From Vibrio mexicanus (GTDB lineage Bacteria; Pseudomonadota; Gammaproteobacteria; Enterobacterales; Vibrionaceae), in contig NZ_JYJP01000119.1 in assembly GCF_001012815.1 (NCBI RefSeq), forward strand, positions 1 through 64,000: a DNA stretch of 64,000 nt, written 5' to 3'. The notes beneath the pieces are model-generated. The model did no database searches and was not told the DNA's origin. It saw nothing but the letters and a program-made list of their open reading frames with translations. Positions 45,022-54,539 of the stretch are shown here, piece after piece (the stretch's first letter is position 1; each line of letters starts with the position of its first letter). A program made the translations under genes and the position numbers.

Positions 45022-46122
45022 CTACAAGCGGATTGGCATTACCACGTACATTGCACTGTCGTCGTCTGCGTTTTCAATCATCGCACTGGCATTAGCATCC
45101 GACATAGAGATTCGCACTTTCTCACAACGTAGAGTATTTAGCACATCCAGCACATAGCTAACATTGAAGCCGATTTCGATGCTGTCGCCTTCAAAGCTCA
45201 CATCAAGCATCTCTTCCGCTTCTTCTTGCTCTGGGTTGTTCGCCGTGATTCGCATCTCGTTGTCAGCAAGATTCACACGCACACCGCGGAATTTTTCATT
45301 CGATAGGATAGCCGCGCGTGAAAAGGCTTGGCGCAGTTCATCACAACCCGCTTCTAGCGTTTTGGTTGTAGTTTGCGGCATTACACGGCGGTAGTCTGGG
45401 AAACGACCATCCACCAGCTTAGACGTAAACACGAAGTTGTTCACTTCCGCGCGCACGTTTGAGCTACCAATTTGCAGCACCACTGGCTGCTCTGGCGCAT
45501 CCAGCAGTTTTACTAATTCTTGAACGCCTTTACGCGGTACGATGATCTGCTGCTGAGCAAAATCTGCAGTGAGAGCCGTTTGCGATACCGCCATACGGTG
45601 GCCGTCGGTTGCAACGCTGCGCAGCGTCGTGCCATCAAGCTCAAACAACATACCATTGAGATAGTAACGTACGTCTTGGTTTGCCATCGAGAATTGAGTC
45701 TTCTCGATTAGGCCACGAAGTTCAGCTTGGGTGAGCGACACTTCTACTTCGCTTTGCCAATCTTCGATATTTGGGAAGTCGTTAGCTGGCAAAGTCGCCA
45801 ATGAGAAGCGGCTGCGACCAGAGCGAACTTGAACGCGATCGCCTTCCAGTACCACAGTGATAACCGAACTGTCTGGCAGGCCACGACAAATATCTAGGAA
45901 TTTTCTTGAAGGAACCGTGATGCTACCCGCTTCAAAGTCATCTTCTAAGGTCACACGGCTGATCAGCTCAACTTCCAAGTCGGTCGCCGTCATTGAAAGT
46001 ACATTGTCTTCCACTTTTAGTAGCAGGTTACCAAGAATAGGTAACGTTGGTCGGCCACCTAATGCGCCGGACACTTGCTGCAGTGGTTTTAACAAATGGC
46101 TACGTTCAATCGTAAATTTCAT
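45022..46122 (-). CDS. dnaN: DNA polymerase III beta sliding clamp
   Basis: DnaN forms the ring-shaped processivity clamp of the replicase. The 366-residue protein, the same length as E. coli beta, starts MKFTIERSHLLKPLQQVSGAL and ends with the conserved VVMPIRL (YVVMPIRL), which is part of the protein-binding cleft. Three clamp repeats can be followed along its length (for example LTATDLEVELISR-type and DGHRMAVS segments). It lies 142 bases downstream of dnaA in the same direction and 33 upstream of recF. Confidence 0.96.
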   Translation of the reverse strand: MKFTIERSHLLKPLQQVSGALGGRPTLPILGNLLLKVEDNVLSMTATDLEVELISRVTLEDDFEAGSITVPSRKFLDICRGLPDSSVITVVLEGDRVQVRSGRSRFSLATLPANDFPNIEDWQSEVEVSLTQAELRGLIEKTQFSMANQDVRYYLNGMLFELDGTTLRSVATDGHRMAVSQTALTADFAQQQIIVPRKGVQELVKLLDAPEQPVVLQIGSSNVRAEVNNFVFTSKLVDGRFPDYRRVMPQTTTKTLEAGCDELRQAFSRAAILSNEKFRGVRVNLADNEMRITANNPEQEEAEEMLDVSFEGDSIEIGFNVSYVLDVLNTLRCEKVRISMSDANASAMIENADDDSAMYVVMPIRL

Positions 46123-46264
46123 ATCTAGCTCTTTATCCAGCTCTATTTATCTAGATCTAAGTGTTAGTTAGGTCAGTGTCCAAGCAAGGTTGTTGAACAC
46201 TGTTAATTGGCTATAAGAATACTGTATTAGCGACAAGAATACTTTGTATTACAAAGAATTTGAA

Positions 46265-47671
46265 TTAAGAAGACAGAGTACGGATCAAGTTTGAGTAATC
46301 TTCCTTGATGTCGTGACTTTCTTCACGGAGCTGCTCAATCTTACGACAAGCATGCAGTACCGTGGTGTGGTCGCGACCACCAAATGCATCACCAATCTCT
46401 GGCAAGCTATGGTTGGTCAGCTCTTTAGCAAGCGCCATCGCAAGCTGTCTTGGACGCGCTACCGAACGAGAACGACGCTTTGAAAGTAGGTCTGCTACTT
46501 TAATCTTGTAGTATTCCGCGACCGTCTTTTGAATATTGTCGATGGTGACCAGCTTCTCTTGCAGCGCAAGCAGATCGCGCAGTGCTTCACGCACAAAATC
46601 AATGGTGATTGGGCGACCAGTAAAGTTAGCATTGGCAATAACACGGTTAAGCGCCCCCTCCAACTCACGAACATTCGAGCGAAGACGCTTAGCAATGAAG
46701 AACGCGACTTCATCGGCCAAGTGAATCTGGTGGTCTTCGGCTTTTTTCATCAAGATCGCAACGCGGGTTTCAAGCTCTGGTGGCTCTATCGCCACAGTTA
46801 GACCCCAGCCAAAACGAGATTTGAGACGATCTTCTACACCGCTGATCTCTTTTGGATAACGGTCAGACGTTAGAATGATCTGTTGATTGCCTTCAAGTAG
46901 CGCATTAAAGGTATGGAAGAACTCTTCCTGAGAACGCTCTTTGTTGGCGAAGAATTGAATGTCATCGATAAGAAGTGCGTCAACACTGCGATAGTAACGT
47001 TTGAACTCTTCAATCGCGTTGTTTTGCAGCGCTTTAACCATATCTTGTACAAAACGCTCCGAGTGCATGTACACCACTTTCGCGTTCGGCTTGTTGTCGA
47101 CAATCGCATTACCCACCGCATGCAGCAAGTGAGTCTTACCTAAACCAGTACCACCGTATAAGAATAGTGGGTTATACGCTGAACCAGGATTATCCGACAC
47201 CTGACGCGCCGCCGCCAAACCCAACTGGTTTGACTTACCTTCAACGAAGTTATTGAACTTGTGCTTCGGGTTTACGTTTGATCTGTGGTTGATGTCAGCA
47301 ATGGCCTGAGCATCATCATCCCAAGTTTTGTGAACTGGCTTACGAGCTTGCAGCTGTGCAGGCGCTGATGATTCAGCGGCCACATCAGCAGGTGTACGCG
47401 TTGGTGCTGGCTTTGGCGCAGCGACCGGACGGCTACCGACTTCAAAACGCAAACTTGGGATATCGTTGCCGCAGTACTCCTGCAGCAGACGATTAATGTT
47501 GTTGAGGTACTTATCACGAACCCAATCAAGCACGAAGCGATTGGGTGCAAATAGAGTCAGTGTATTGTCATTGAGTTCCGCCTGTAATGGACGTACCCAC
47601 ATGCTAAATTCAGTAGCTGGTAACTCTTCTTGGAGCTGTTGCAAACATTGCAACCAAAGCGAAGATGACAC
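46265..47671 (-). CDS. dnaA: Chromosomal replication initiator protein DnaA
   Basis: DnaA binds DnaA boxes and opens oriC. The 468-residue protein has domain I (SLWLQCLQQLQEELPATEFS, DnaB/DiaA contact), a variable linker, the AAA+ domain with Walker A GGTGLGKT (173-180) and Walker B LLIDDIQFF, and domain IV with GGRDHTTVLHACRK, the box-recognition signature. I use the GTG at 47671, giving VSSSLWLQ as in other vibrios; the frame also extends to a TTG at 47713. DnaA boxes upstream suggest autoregulation. It heads the dnaA-dnaN-recF-gyrB block. Confidence 0.96.
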   Translation of the reverse strand: MSSSLWLQCLQQLQEELPATEFSMWVRPLQAELNDNTLTLFAPNRFVLDWVRDKYLNNINRLLQEYCGNDIPSLRFEVGSRPVAAPKPAPTRTPADVAAESSAPAQLQARKPVHKTWDDDAQAIADINHRSNVNPKHKFNNFVEGKSNQLGLAAARQVSDNPGSAYNPLFLYGGTGLGKTHLLHAVGNAIVDNKPNAKVVYMHSERFVQDMVKALQNNAIEEFKRYYRSVDALLIDDIQFFANKERSQEEFFHTFNALLEGNQQIILTSDRYPKEISGVEDRLKSRFGWGLTVAIEPPELETRVAILMKKAEDHQIHLADEVAFFIAKRLRSNVRELEGALNRVIANANFTGRPITIDFVREALRDLLALQEKLVTIDNIQKTVAEYYKIKVADLLSKRRSRSVARPRQLAMALAKELTNHSLPEIGDAFGGRDHTTVLHACRKIEQLREESHDIKEDYSNLIRTLSS

Positions 47672-47713
47672 AGTGACCCCACTCGATTCATTATTATTAG
47701 GAAAGACCGACAA

Positions 47714-48102
47714 TTTTACCTGTTGATAACCAAGATCGCCAGCAAATGATCGACGATCCAGTGAATAAGATCTAAGTTATTCACACTTTTTTCCAAGTTT
47801 TACTCGGATCCACACAGACAACCCCAAACATACCCCCATTTTGATCCACAAAATGACTCTTTACTCACAAAATCAGGGAGATCGTCCTATTGGTGATAAG
47901 TTTGTGCACGAATGTTGATCATCTACAATTAAGTCAGCCGTTATCCACACGTTTTGGATCGTCATAATAGGTGATTATTCGAACAGTTTTTTGCGAGTCA
48001 GTTCAACTTATTACATAAGGCTCTAGGATATGGCACTTTGTTATTTATCTATTTAGTCATTACTCAGTAGTATCTCCTCCTACAGATATATGGAGTTGTA
48101 AT
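47714..48102. promoter_or_regulatory. dnaA upstream region with DnaA boxes
   Basis: TTATTCACA (47777-47785) and TTATCCACA (47941-47949) match the DnaA box, and TGATCCACA near 47843 is a variant. The region contains the dnaA promoter on the minus strand and the transporter promoter on the plus strand, neither of which I can pin down. No gene is visible in these 389 bases. Confidence 0.65.
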
Positions 48103-48864
48103 ATGAAAAACTGGATCAAAGCAGCGGTAGCCGCTATTGCACTATCAGCAGCCACTGTACAAGCGGCCGCAGAAGCGAACTTAACAGAAGTAAAAGTCGG
48201 CATGTCTGGGCGTTATTTCCCATTCACTTTTGTGAAGCAAGACCAACTGCAAGGCTTTGAAGTCGATTTGTGGGACGAAATTGGTCGCCGCAATGACTAC
48301 CAAGTTGAATACGTAACCGCTAACTTCTCTGGCCTATTTGGTCTATTAGAGACGGGGCGTATCGATACAATTTCAAACCAAATTACAATGACGGAAGAGC
48401 GTAAAGCGAAATACCTATTTGCAGACCCGTATGTTGTCGACGGCGCACAAATTACTGTTCGTAAAGGTAACGATGAGATTCAAGGTATCGAAGACCTTGA
48501 AGGTAAAACAGTTGCGGTAAACCTAGGTTCTAACTTTGAGCAACTGCTACGTAACTACGATAAAGGCAACAAAATCAACATCAAAACCTACGATACCGGT
48601 ATTGAACATGATGTAGCCCTAGGTCGTGCAGATGCATTTGTTATGGACCGCCTATCAGCACTAGAGCTGATCAAGAAAACAGGTTTACCACTACAACTTG
48701 CTGGCCAACCGTTCGAAACCATTCAAAACGCTTGGCCATTTGTAGACAACGCAAATGGTAAAAAACTGCAAGCAGAAGTAAACCAAGCACTTGCAGCAAT
48801 GCGTGAAGACGGTACTCTTGCAGAGATTTCAAAGAAATGGTTTGGTGCTGATATCACCGAGTAA
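48103..48864 (+). CDS. Amino-acid ABC transporter substrate-binding protein
   Basis: The 253-residue precursor has a signal peptide (residues 1-22, ending VQAAA) and a cluster 3 polar amino-acid binding fold: VKVGMSGRYFPFTFV at the start, LQGFEVDLWDEIGRR, GRIDTISNQITMTEERK and the C-terminal MREDGTLAEISKKWFG. It resembles the cystine-binding proteins TcyJ/FliY. Cystine or a related amino acid is the best guess, but the ligand cannot be read from sequence. Permease and ATPase genes follow after an internal terminator, which would give excess binding protein over membrane components. Confidence 0.87.
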   Translation: MKNWIKAAVAAIALSAATVQAAAEANLTEVKVGMSGRYFPFTFVKQDQLQGFEVDLWDEIGRRNDYQVEYVTANFSGLFGLLETGRIDTISNQITMTEERKAKYLFADPYVVDGAQITVRKGNDEIQGIEDLEGKTVAVNLGSNFEQLLRNYDKGNKINIKTYDTGIEHDVALGRADAFVMDRLSALELIKKTGLPLQLAGQPFETIQNAWPFVDNANGKKLQAEVNQALAAMREDGTLAEISKKWFGADITE

Positions 48865-48917
48865 CCTTCTTTATACCTAATTCATCACGCTCAGCGAATA
48901 ATTAGGTCATAAACGAT

Positions 48918-48960
48918 AACCCACTGCTTATCGATCTTGGCAGTGGGTTTTGCTTTTTTT
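48918..48960 (+). terminator. Terminator between binding protein and permease genes
   Basis: AACCCACTGC-loop-GCAGTGGGTT followed by TTGC and T7. It lies inside the transporter operon and probably limits transcription of the permease and ATPase genes. Confidence 0.8.
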
Positions 48961-48976
48961 AGATTGGAGCAGCCCA

Positions 48977-49648
48977 ATGGGATTTGATTTTAATTACATG
49001 ATGGAACTGATGCCGATATTACTAAAATATCTGGGCACCACCATGGAAATGGCAGTTTGGGGACTGGTGTTCTCACTAATACTGGCGGTGATACTGGCCA
49101 ATATCCGAGTATTCAAGGTGCCGGTATTGGATCAGCTTAGCCAGCTATACATTAGCTTTTTCCGTGGCACTCCATTGCTGGTACAACTGTTCCTTCTATA
49201 TTACGGGTTACCACAAATCTTCCCAATCATGGTTGGGCTAGATGCCTTTAGTGCGGCTGTCATCGGTTTAACCCTGCACTTTGCCGCTTACATGGCTGAG
49301 AGCATTCGCGCTGCCATTATTGGTATTGACCGCAGCCAAATGGAAGCGAGCTTGTCAGTCGGTATGACGACTCCACAAGCGATGCGCCGCATTATTCTTC
49401 CGCAAGCCACACGTGTCGCTCTGCCGTCATTAATGAACTACTTCATTGATATGATTAAGTCGACTTCACTGGCTTTTACTCTTGGCGTTGCGGAAATCAT
49501 GGCCAAAGCGCAAATGGAAGCGTCTTCTAGTTTCCGCTTCTTCGAAGCATTTTTGGCGGTAGCGCTGATTTACTGGGGCGTGGTCGTGATTTTGACTCGA
49601 ATTCAAATCTGGGCGGAAGCCAAACTGAATAAGGCGTACGTACGATGA
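48977..49648 (+). CDS. Amino-acid ABC transporter permease
   Basis: The 223-residue inner-membrane protein has about five helices and the polar amino-acid permease motif EAS-like loop MEASLSVGMTTPQAMRRIILP, which contacts the ATPase. FFRGTPLLVQLFLLYYGLP is the typical HisM/GlnP-type start of the transport domain. It resembles TcyL/YecS. I use the ATG at 48977 with GGAGCAGCCC before it, rather than the frame start at 48950. The stop overlaps the ATPase start by 4 bases. Confidence 0.88.
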   Translation: MGFDFNYMMELMPILLKYLGTTMEMAVWGLVFSLILAVILANIRVFKVPVLDQLSQLYISFFRGTPLLVQLFLLYYGLPQIFPIMVGLDAFSAAVIGLTLHFAAYMAESIRAAIIGIDRSQMEASLSVGMTTPQAMRRIILPQATRVALPSLMNYFIDMIKSTSLAFTLGVAEIMAKAQMEASSSFRFFEAFLAVALIYWGVVVILTRIQIWAEAKLNKAYVR

Positions 49649-50382
49649 TCAAATTAACCAACATTCACAAGTACTTTGGCGAAACCGAAGTATTGAAAGG
49701 CATTGATCTCGATATCAAACAAGGCGAGATCATTGTGATTATCGGCTCAAGCGGTACGGGCAAATCAACCCTACTTCGCTGCGTTAACTTTCTTGAGCAA
49801 GCCGACCAAGGTCATATCGAAATCGATGGCCATGCGGTTGATACGCAAAACCATACGAAAGCGGATGTGCTCAAACTTCGCCGCAAGACCGGCTTTGTTT
49901 TCCAAAACTACGCGCTATTTGCTCACATGACAGCGAGGCAAAACATCGCTGAAGGCTTGATTACGGTTCACGGCTGGAAAAAAGACCAAGCGCTGAAACG
50001 TGCGCAGCAGATCTTAGATGACATCGGCCTGGGCGATAAAGGCGACAGCTACCCTGCAGCCCTATCGGGTGGTCAGCAGCAGCGCGTCGGTATTGGCCGA
50101 GCAATGGCACTCAAACCAGAGCTACTACTGTTTGATGAACCCACTTCGGCACTCGATCCAGAATGGGTAGGCGAAGTACTTAACCTAATGAAAACCCTCG
50201 CATCTCAGCACCAAACCATGCTGGTGGTGACTCACGAGATGCAGTTTGCTAAAGAAGTCGCGGACCGTGTGATCTTTATGGCCGAAGGCCATATCGTTGA
50301 ACAAGGATCGCCAGAGCAAATCTTCGATAGCCCGCAAGATCCAAGGCTACAGAAGTTTCTTAACCAAGTCGGCGTGTCATAA
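49645..50382 (+). CDS. Amino-acid ABC transporter ATP-binding protein
   Basis: The 245-residue protein has all ABC ATPase motifs: Walker A GSSGTGKST, Q-loop FVFQNYALF, signature LSGGQQQRVGIGRA, Walker B LLLFDEPTSALDP and the switch His in VVTHEM. It resembles TcyN/YecC and GlnQ-type ATPases. It completes the operon of binding protein, permease and ATPase and presumably forms a homodimer on the permease. Just after it, AAGGATC-GAAA-GATCCTT forms a hairpin without a T-tract. Confidence 0.92.
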   Translation: MIKLTNIHKYFGETEVLKGIDLDIKQGEIIVIIGSSGTGKSTLLRCVNFLEQADQGHIEIDGHAVDTQNHTKADVLKLRRKTGFVFQNYALFAHMTARQNIAEGLITVHGWKKDQALKRAQQILDDIGLGDKGDSYPAALSGGQQQRVGIGRAMALKPELLLFDEPTSALDPEWVGEVLNLMKTLASQHQTMLVVTHEMQFAKEVADRVIFMAEGHIVEQGSPEQIFDSPQDPRLQKFLNQVGVS

Positions 50383-50410
50383 AGATCGTAGATAAAGGAT
50401 CGAAAGATCC

Positions 50411-50438
50411 TTGAGATTTCATTCACACTCCGTATAAT
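50411..50438 (+). promoter_or_regulatory. Sigma-70 promoter of rpmH-rnpA
   Basis: TTGAGA (50411-50416), 16-base spacer, TATAAT (50433-50438), followed by a GC-rich stretch. It lies 160 bases upstream of rpmH. Confidence 0.7.
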
Positions 50439-50601
50439 CGCCCGGCCGGAATTTCATCATTGACACTTTTTGTGACAGTGATTACAATTCCGCCTCTTTG
50501 TTGAGAGGCGTCGGTAATTCCCTCTACTAATAGAGAGAATAATTTATGCCCACGCCGGGTTAACATTGACCTAAAACTACTGATCAGTAAAGGTAATAAC
50601 C

Positions 50602-50739
50602 ATGTCTAAACGCACTTTTCAACCTTCAGTTCTAAAGCGCAAGCGTACTCACGGTTTCCGTGCACGTATGGCAACTAAGAACGGTCGTGCTACTATCAAC
50701 GCACGTCGTGCTAAAGGCCGTAAGCGTCTTTCTAAATAA
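50602..50739 (+). CDS. rpmH: 50S ribosomal protein L34
   Basis: L34 is a tiny, very basic protein of the large subunit. The 45 residues start MSKRTFQPSVLKRKRTHGFR and end KGRKRLSK, matching Vibrio L34. AAAGGTAATAACC precedes the ATG. It is followed after 12 bases by rnpA, the near-universal rpmH-rnpA pair. Confidence 0.97.
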   Translation: MSKRTFQPSVLKRKRTHGFRARMATKNGRATINARRAKGRKRLSK

Positions 50740-50751
50740 TCTCTGATTATT

Positions 50752-51108
50752 TTGAACACGTACGCGTTTAATCGGGAGTTACGTTTGTTAACTCCCGAGC
50801 ATTATCAAAACGTCTTCAAGCAAGCTCATCGAGCTGGCTCACCACATTTCACCATCATTGCTCGCAATAACTCTCTTTCTCATCCAAGACTTGGATTAGC
50901 AGTCCCTAAAAAGCAAATCAAAACCGCACCAGCTCGTAATCGTTTCAAGCGATTGGCTCGTGAAAGCTTTCGACTCAATCAAAACAAACTTCCTAACAAA
51001 GATTTTGTTGTGATTGCAAAGAAGAGCGCGCAAGATTTAAGCAATGATGAAATATTTAAGTTGTTTGATAAGCTATGGCATCGCCTGTCTCGCCCTTCGC
51101 GTGGATAG
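50752..51108 (+). CDS. rnpA: Ribonuclease P protein component
   Basis: RnpA is the basic protein partner of the RNase P RNA and matures tRNA 5' ends. The 118-residue protein begins from TTG (NTYAFNRELRLLTPEHYQ) and has the RNR motif in ARNRFKRLARESFR, which contacts the RNA. Length is typical. Its last 34 bases overlap the start of yidD in another frame, an arrangement conserved in many gammaproteobacteria. Confidence 0.94.
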   Translation: MNTYAFNRELRLLTPEHYQNVFKQAHRAGSPHFTIIARNNSLSHPRLGLAVPKKQIKTAPARNRFKRLARESFRLNQNKLPNKDFVVIAKKSAQDLSNDEIFKLFDKLWHRLSRPSRG

Positions 51109-51331
51109 CAATCGGATTCGTCCGGTTATATCAAGGATTAATTAGTCCAATACTTGGACCACGCTGTCGTTTTACTCCAACCTGCTCAAATTACGCTATA
51201 GAAGCGTTGAAAGCTCACGGTTTTGTAAAAGGGTGTTGGTTATCAGGCAAACGTCTATTAAAATGCCACCCTTTGAACGAAGGGGGTTTGACCCCGTTCC
51301 ACCAGTCCAAAAACAAGACAGAGATAAATAA
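51075..51331 (+). CDS. yidD: Membrane protein insertion efficiency factor YidD (frame broken near the end)
   Basis: YidD is a small membrane-associated protein that aids YidC-dependent insertion. It has the family core FVRLYQGLISPILGPRCRF, TPTCSNYAIEAL with conserved Cys, and LLKCHPLNEGG. One G is missing from the GGGGG tract near 51284; restoring it gives GGFDPVPPVQKQDRDK and a stop at 51329-51331, that is 85 residues, the E. coli length. Without the correction the frame would run on into yidC. It overlaps rnpA at its start and ends 2 bases before yidC. Confidence 0.92.
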
Positions 51332-51333
51332 CG

Positions 51334-52950
51334 ATGGATTCTCAACGTAATATCCTGTTAATCGCTTTAGCTCTGGTTTCTTTCCTACTTTACCAACAGT
51401 GGAATGTAGCAAAGAACCCGGCACCTCAAGCGGTTGAGCAGGCTCAATCAAGCAGCACTCTACCTGCACCATCATTTGCCGATGAGCTAGACCCAGCGCC
51501 AGCTCAACAAGCATCTGCCAAAACGATTACAGTCACGACTGACGTATTAACTCTGTCTATTGACACTGTTGGTGGTGACGTTGTTTCTGCTCTACTAAAC
51601 CAGTACGACGCAGAACTTGACTCAGAAGACTCTTTCGTACTTTTACGCAATGAACCTGGTCATCAGTTTATTGCACAAAGTGGTCTAGTCGGCCCTCAAG
51701 GCATCGATTTAAGCAGCACGAATCGTCCAAACTACTCTGTTTCTGCAGATAGCTTTGCACTAGCAGACGGTCAAGATGAACTGCGTATCCCAATGACATT
51801 CCAAGCGAATGGCATCGACTACGTGAAAACCTTCATCCTGAAGCGCGGCAGCTACGCTATCGATGTGACTTTCGACGTTGCTAACAACTCAGGCAACAAC
51901 GCGACATTCGGTATGTACGCTCACCTACGTCAGAACCTTCTTGACTCTGGTGGTAGCCTAACCATGCCAACTTACCGTGGCGGCGCATACTCAACAGAAG
52001 ATACTCGCTACAAGAAGTACAGCTTCGACGACATGCAAAGTCGTAACCTGTCTCTAAACCTGCCAAACGGTGAAGGTTGGGCAGCGATGATTCAACACTA
52101 CTTTGCGTCTGCATGGGTACCACGCAATGAGCCAGGCACAAACCTGTACACTCGCGTTATTGGTAACCTAGGCGACATCGGTGTTCGCATGCCAAACAAG
52201 ACCATTGCAAATGGCGATGCAGCAAGCTTTGCAGCAACACTTTGGGTTGGTCCTAAGCTTCAATCTGAAATGGCGGCAACGGCATCAAACCTTGATCTTG
52301 TAGTGGACTACGGTTGGCTATGGTTCATCGCGAAACCGCTGCACATGCTTCTATCATTCATCCAAAGCTTTGTTGGCAACTGGGGTCTAGCGATCATTGG
52401 TTTAACCTTCATCGTTCGTGGTGCGATGTACCCACTAACGAAAGCTCAGTACACATCTATGGCTAAGATGCGCATGCTGCAACCTAAGCTGCAAGCTATG
52501 CGTGAGCGTATTGGCGACGACCGTCAGCGCATGAGCCAAGAGATGATGGAGCTGTACAAGAAAGAGAAAGTAAACCCACTGGGTGGCTGTCTACCTCTTA
52601 TTCTTCAAATGCCAATCTTCATCGCGCTTTACTGGGCACTAATGGAATCGGTAGAGCTTCGTCATGAAGAGTTCCTATGGCTTAAAGACTTAGCCGCAAT
52701 GGACCCATACTTCATTCTTCCTCTGCTAATGGGTGCATCTATGTTCCTAATTCAGAAGATGAGCCCAACGACGGTAACGGATCCAATGCAGCAGAAGATC
52801 ATGACATTCATGCCTGTCATGTTCACATTCTTCTTCCTATGGTTCCCATCAGGTCTGGTTCTATACTGGCTAGTATCGAACGTAGTAACACTGATCCAGC
52901 AAACGCTTATCTATAAAGCACTGGAGAAGAAAGGCCTGCACTCTAAGTAG
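51334..52950 (+). CDS. yidC: Membrane protein insertase YidC
   Basis: YidC inserts and folds inner-membrane proteins, alone or with SecYEG. The 538-residue protein has an N-terminal helix (NILLIALALVSFLLYQQW), a large periplasmic domain (about residues 50-330), and a C-terminal bundle of five helices containing the conserved Arg in LTFIVRGAMYPLTKAQY, the coiled loop MRERIGDDRQRMSQEMMELY, GGCLPLILQMPIFIALYWAL and FPSGLVLYWLVSN. Length and motif order match the gammaproteobacterial form. It follows yidD closely and is followed by a terminator, then mnmE. Confidence 0.96.
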   Translation: MDSQRNILLIALALVSFLLYQQWNVAKNPAPQAVEQAQSSSTLPAPSFADELDPAPAQQASAKTITVTTDVLTLSIDTVGGDVVSALLNQYDAELDSEDSFVLLRNEPGHQFIAQSGLVGPQGIDLSSTNRPNYSVSADSFALADGQDELRIPMTFQANGIDYVKTFILKRGSYAIDVTFDVANNSGNNATFGMYAHLRQNLLDSGGSLTMPTYRGGAYSTEDTRYKKYSFDDMQSRNLSLNLPNGEGWAAMIQHYFASAWVPRNEPGTNLYTRVIGNLGDIGVRMPNKTIANGDAASFAATLWVGPKLQSEMAATASNLDLVVDYGWLWFIAKPLHMLLSFIQSFVGNWGLAIIGLTFIVRGAMYPLTKAQYTSMAKMRMLQPKLQAMRERIGDDRQRMSQEMMELYKKEKVNPLGGCLPLILQMPIFIALYWALMESVELRHEEFLWLKDLAAMDPYFILPLLMGASMFLIQKMSPTTVTDPMQQKIMTFMPVMFTFFFLWFPSGLVLYWLVSNVVTLIQQTLIYKALEKKGLHSK

Positions 52951-52990
52951 AGGTCAATTTCAACTAACTACTTAAGTTAGAGAAATAACA

Positions 52991-53026
52991 ACGACAAAGG
53001 CGACCAAAAGGTCGCCTTTTTGTCGT
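52991..53026 (+). terminator. Rho-independent terminator after yidC
   Basis: ACGACAAAGGCGACC-AAAA-GGTCGCCTTTTTGTCGT, a long stem enclosing T5, 40 bases after the yidC stop. Confidence 0.85.
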
Positions 53027-53106
53027 TCGCTGATTACAATTCAACACAACACTGTATTTCTTAAATCCCCAGTAATAAAAGGGGATAGTTACTAATAGGC
53101 ACCACT

Positions 53107-54468
53107 ATGACTACAGACACAATTGTCGCCCAAGCTACCGCACCAGGACGGGGTGGCGTAGGTATTATCCGAGTATCCGGCCCATTGGCCTCTCAGGTGG
53201 CACTGGAAGTCACAGGCAAAACGCTTAAACCGCGTTATGCAGAGTACCTACCATTCAAAGCCAAAGATGGCTTAGAGCTCGATCAGGGCATCGCCCTTTA
53301 CTTCCCTAACCCACACTCGTTCACTGGCGAAGATGTGTTAGAGCTGCAAGGCCACGGCGGCCCGGTTGTGATGGACATGCTCATTAAGCGTATTCTGGGC
53401 ATTTCAGGCGTTCGAGCGGCAAGACCTGGTGAGTTCTCTGAACGCGCCTTCCTTAATGACAAAATGGACCTAACTCAAGCGGAAGCAATTGCTGACTTAA
53501 TCGATGCTAGCTCAGAGGAAGCTGCTAAGTCTGCCCTTCAGTCGCTACAAGGGGAGTTCTCTAAACGTATTAATACGCTGGTTGAGTCGTTAATACACCT
53601 GCGCATCTATGTAGAAGCGGCCATTGATTTCCCAGAAGAGGAGATCGACTTCTTAGCCGATGGTAAAGTCGCCACGGATCTGCAATCGATTATCGACAAC
53701 CTCGACGCGGTAAGAAAAGAAGCAAACCAAGGCGCGATTATGCGTGAAGGCATGAAGGTAGTCATCGCAGGCCGTCCAAATGCGGGGAAATCTAGCCTAC
53801 TCAATGCCCTATCGGGCAAAGAGTCAGCTATCGTAACGGATATCGCAGGCACAACCCGAGACGTACTGCGTGAACACATTCATATCGATGGGATGCCGCT
53901 GCATATTATCGATACCGCAGGGCTGCGTGATGCGTCAGATGAAGTGGAAAAAATCGGTATCGAAAGAGCATGGGATGAAATCGTCCAAGCCGATCGCGTG
54001 CTCTTCATGGTAGATGGCACCACAACAGATGCCACCGATCCTAAAGAAATCTGGCCTGACTTTGTTGATCGTCTTCCTGACAACATTGGCATGACAGTTG
54101 TCCGTAATAAAGCCGATCAAACTGGTGAAGATCTTGGTATCTGCCACGTAAACGATCCAACGCTAATTCGCCTATCGGCCAAAACAGGCCAAGGGGTTGA
54201 TTCACTCAGAACGCATCTAAAAGAGTGTATGGGCTTTGCTGGTGGCCATGAAGGTGGTTTCATGGCACGTCGTCGTCACTTAGATGCGCTTGAGCGCGCC
54301 GCAGAGCACCTAGACATAGGCCAACAACAGCTAGAAGGTTACATGGCTGGAGAAATTCTTGCTGAAGAGCTGCGCATCACTCAGCAACATCTAAATGAGA
54401 TTACAGGCGAGTTTAGTTCTGATGACTTACTTGGCCGTATCTTCTCTTCTTTCTGTATCGGAAAATAA
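53107..54468 (+). CDS. mnmE: tRNA-5-carboxymethylaminomethyl-2-thiouridine GTPase MnmE
   Basis: MnmE works with MnmG to modify the wobble uridine (cmnm5U) of certain tRNAs. The 453-residue protein has an N-terminal folate-binding domain (TIVAQATAPGRGGVGIIRVS), a central helical domain, an inserted G domain with GRPNAGKSSLLNALSG (G1, about residues 220-235), DIAGTTRD (G2), DTAGLRD (G3) and NKAD (G4), and the C-terminal CIGK motif. Both partners, mnmE here and mnmG beyond oriC, lie in this window. Confidence 0.96.
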   Translation: MTTDTIVAQATAPGRGGVGIIRVSGPLASQVALEVTGKTLKPRYAEYLPFKAKDGLELDQGIALYFPNPHSFTGEDVLELQGHGGPVVMDMLIKRILGISGVRAARPGEFSERAFLNDKMDLTQAEAIADLIDASSEEAAKSALQSLQGEFSKRINTLVESLIHLRIYVEAAIDFPEEEIDFLADGKVATDLQSIIDNLDAVRKEANQGAIMREGMKVVIAGRPNAGKSSLLNALSGKESAIVTDIAGTTRDVLREHIHIDGMPLHIIDTAGLRDASDEVEKIGIERAWDEIVQADRVLFMVDGTTTDATDPKEIWPDFVDRLPDNIGMTVVRNKADQTGEDLGICHVNDPTLIRLSAKTGQGVDSLRTHLKECMGFAGGHEGGFMARRRHLDALERAAEHLDIGQQQLEGYMAGEILAEELRITQQHLNEITGEFSSDDLLGRIFSSFCIGK

Positions 54469-54539
54469 GCGGTATCGGTAAGCAAACGGGTTCGACAAAT
54501 TAGTTTTAATCACAAGAAACAAAGGTTAGTAAGGACACA

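Noticed and set aside
50395..50413. AAGGATC-GAAA-GATCCTT as terminator of the ABC transporter operon
   Set aside because: The hairpin lacks a T-tract and its second arm abuts the rpmH promoter; function unclear, so not listed as a terminator.
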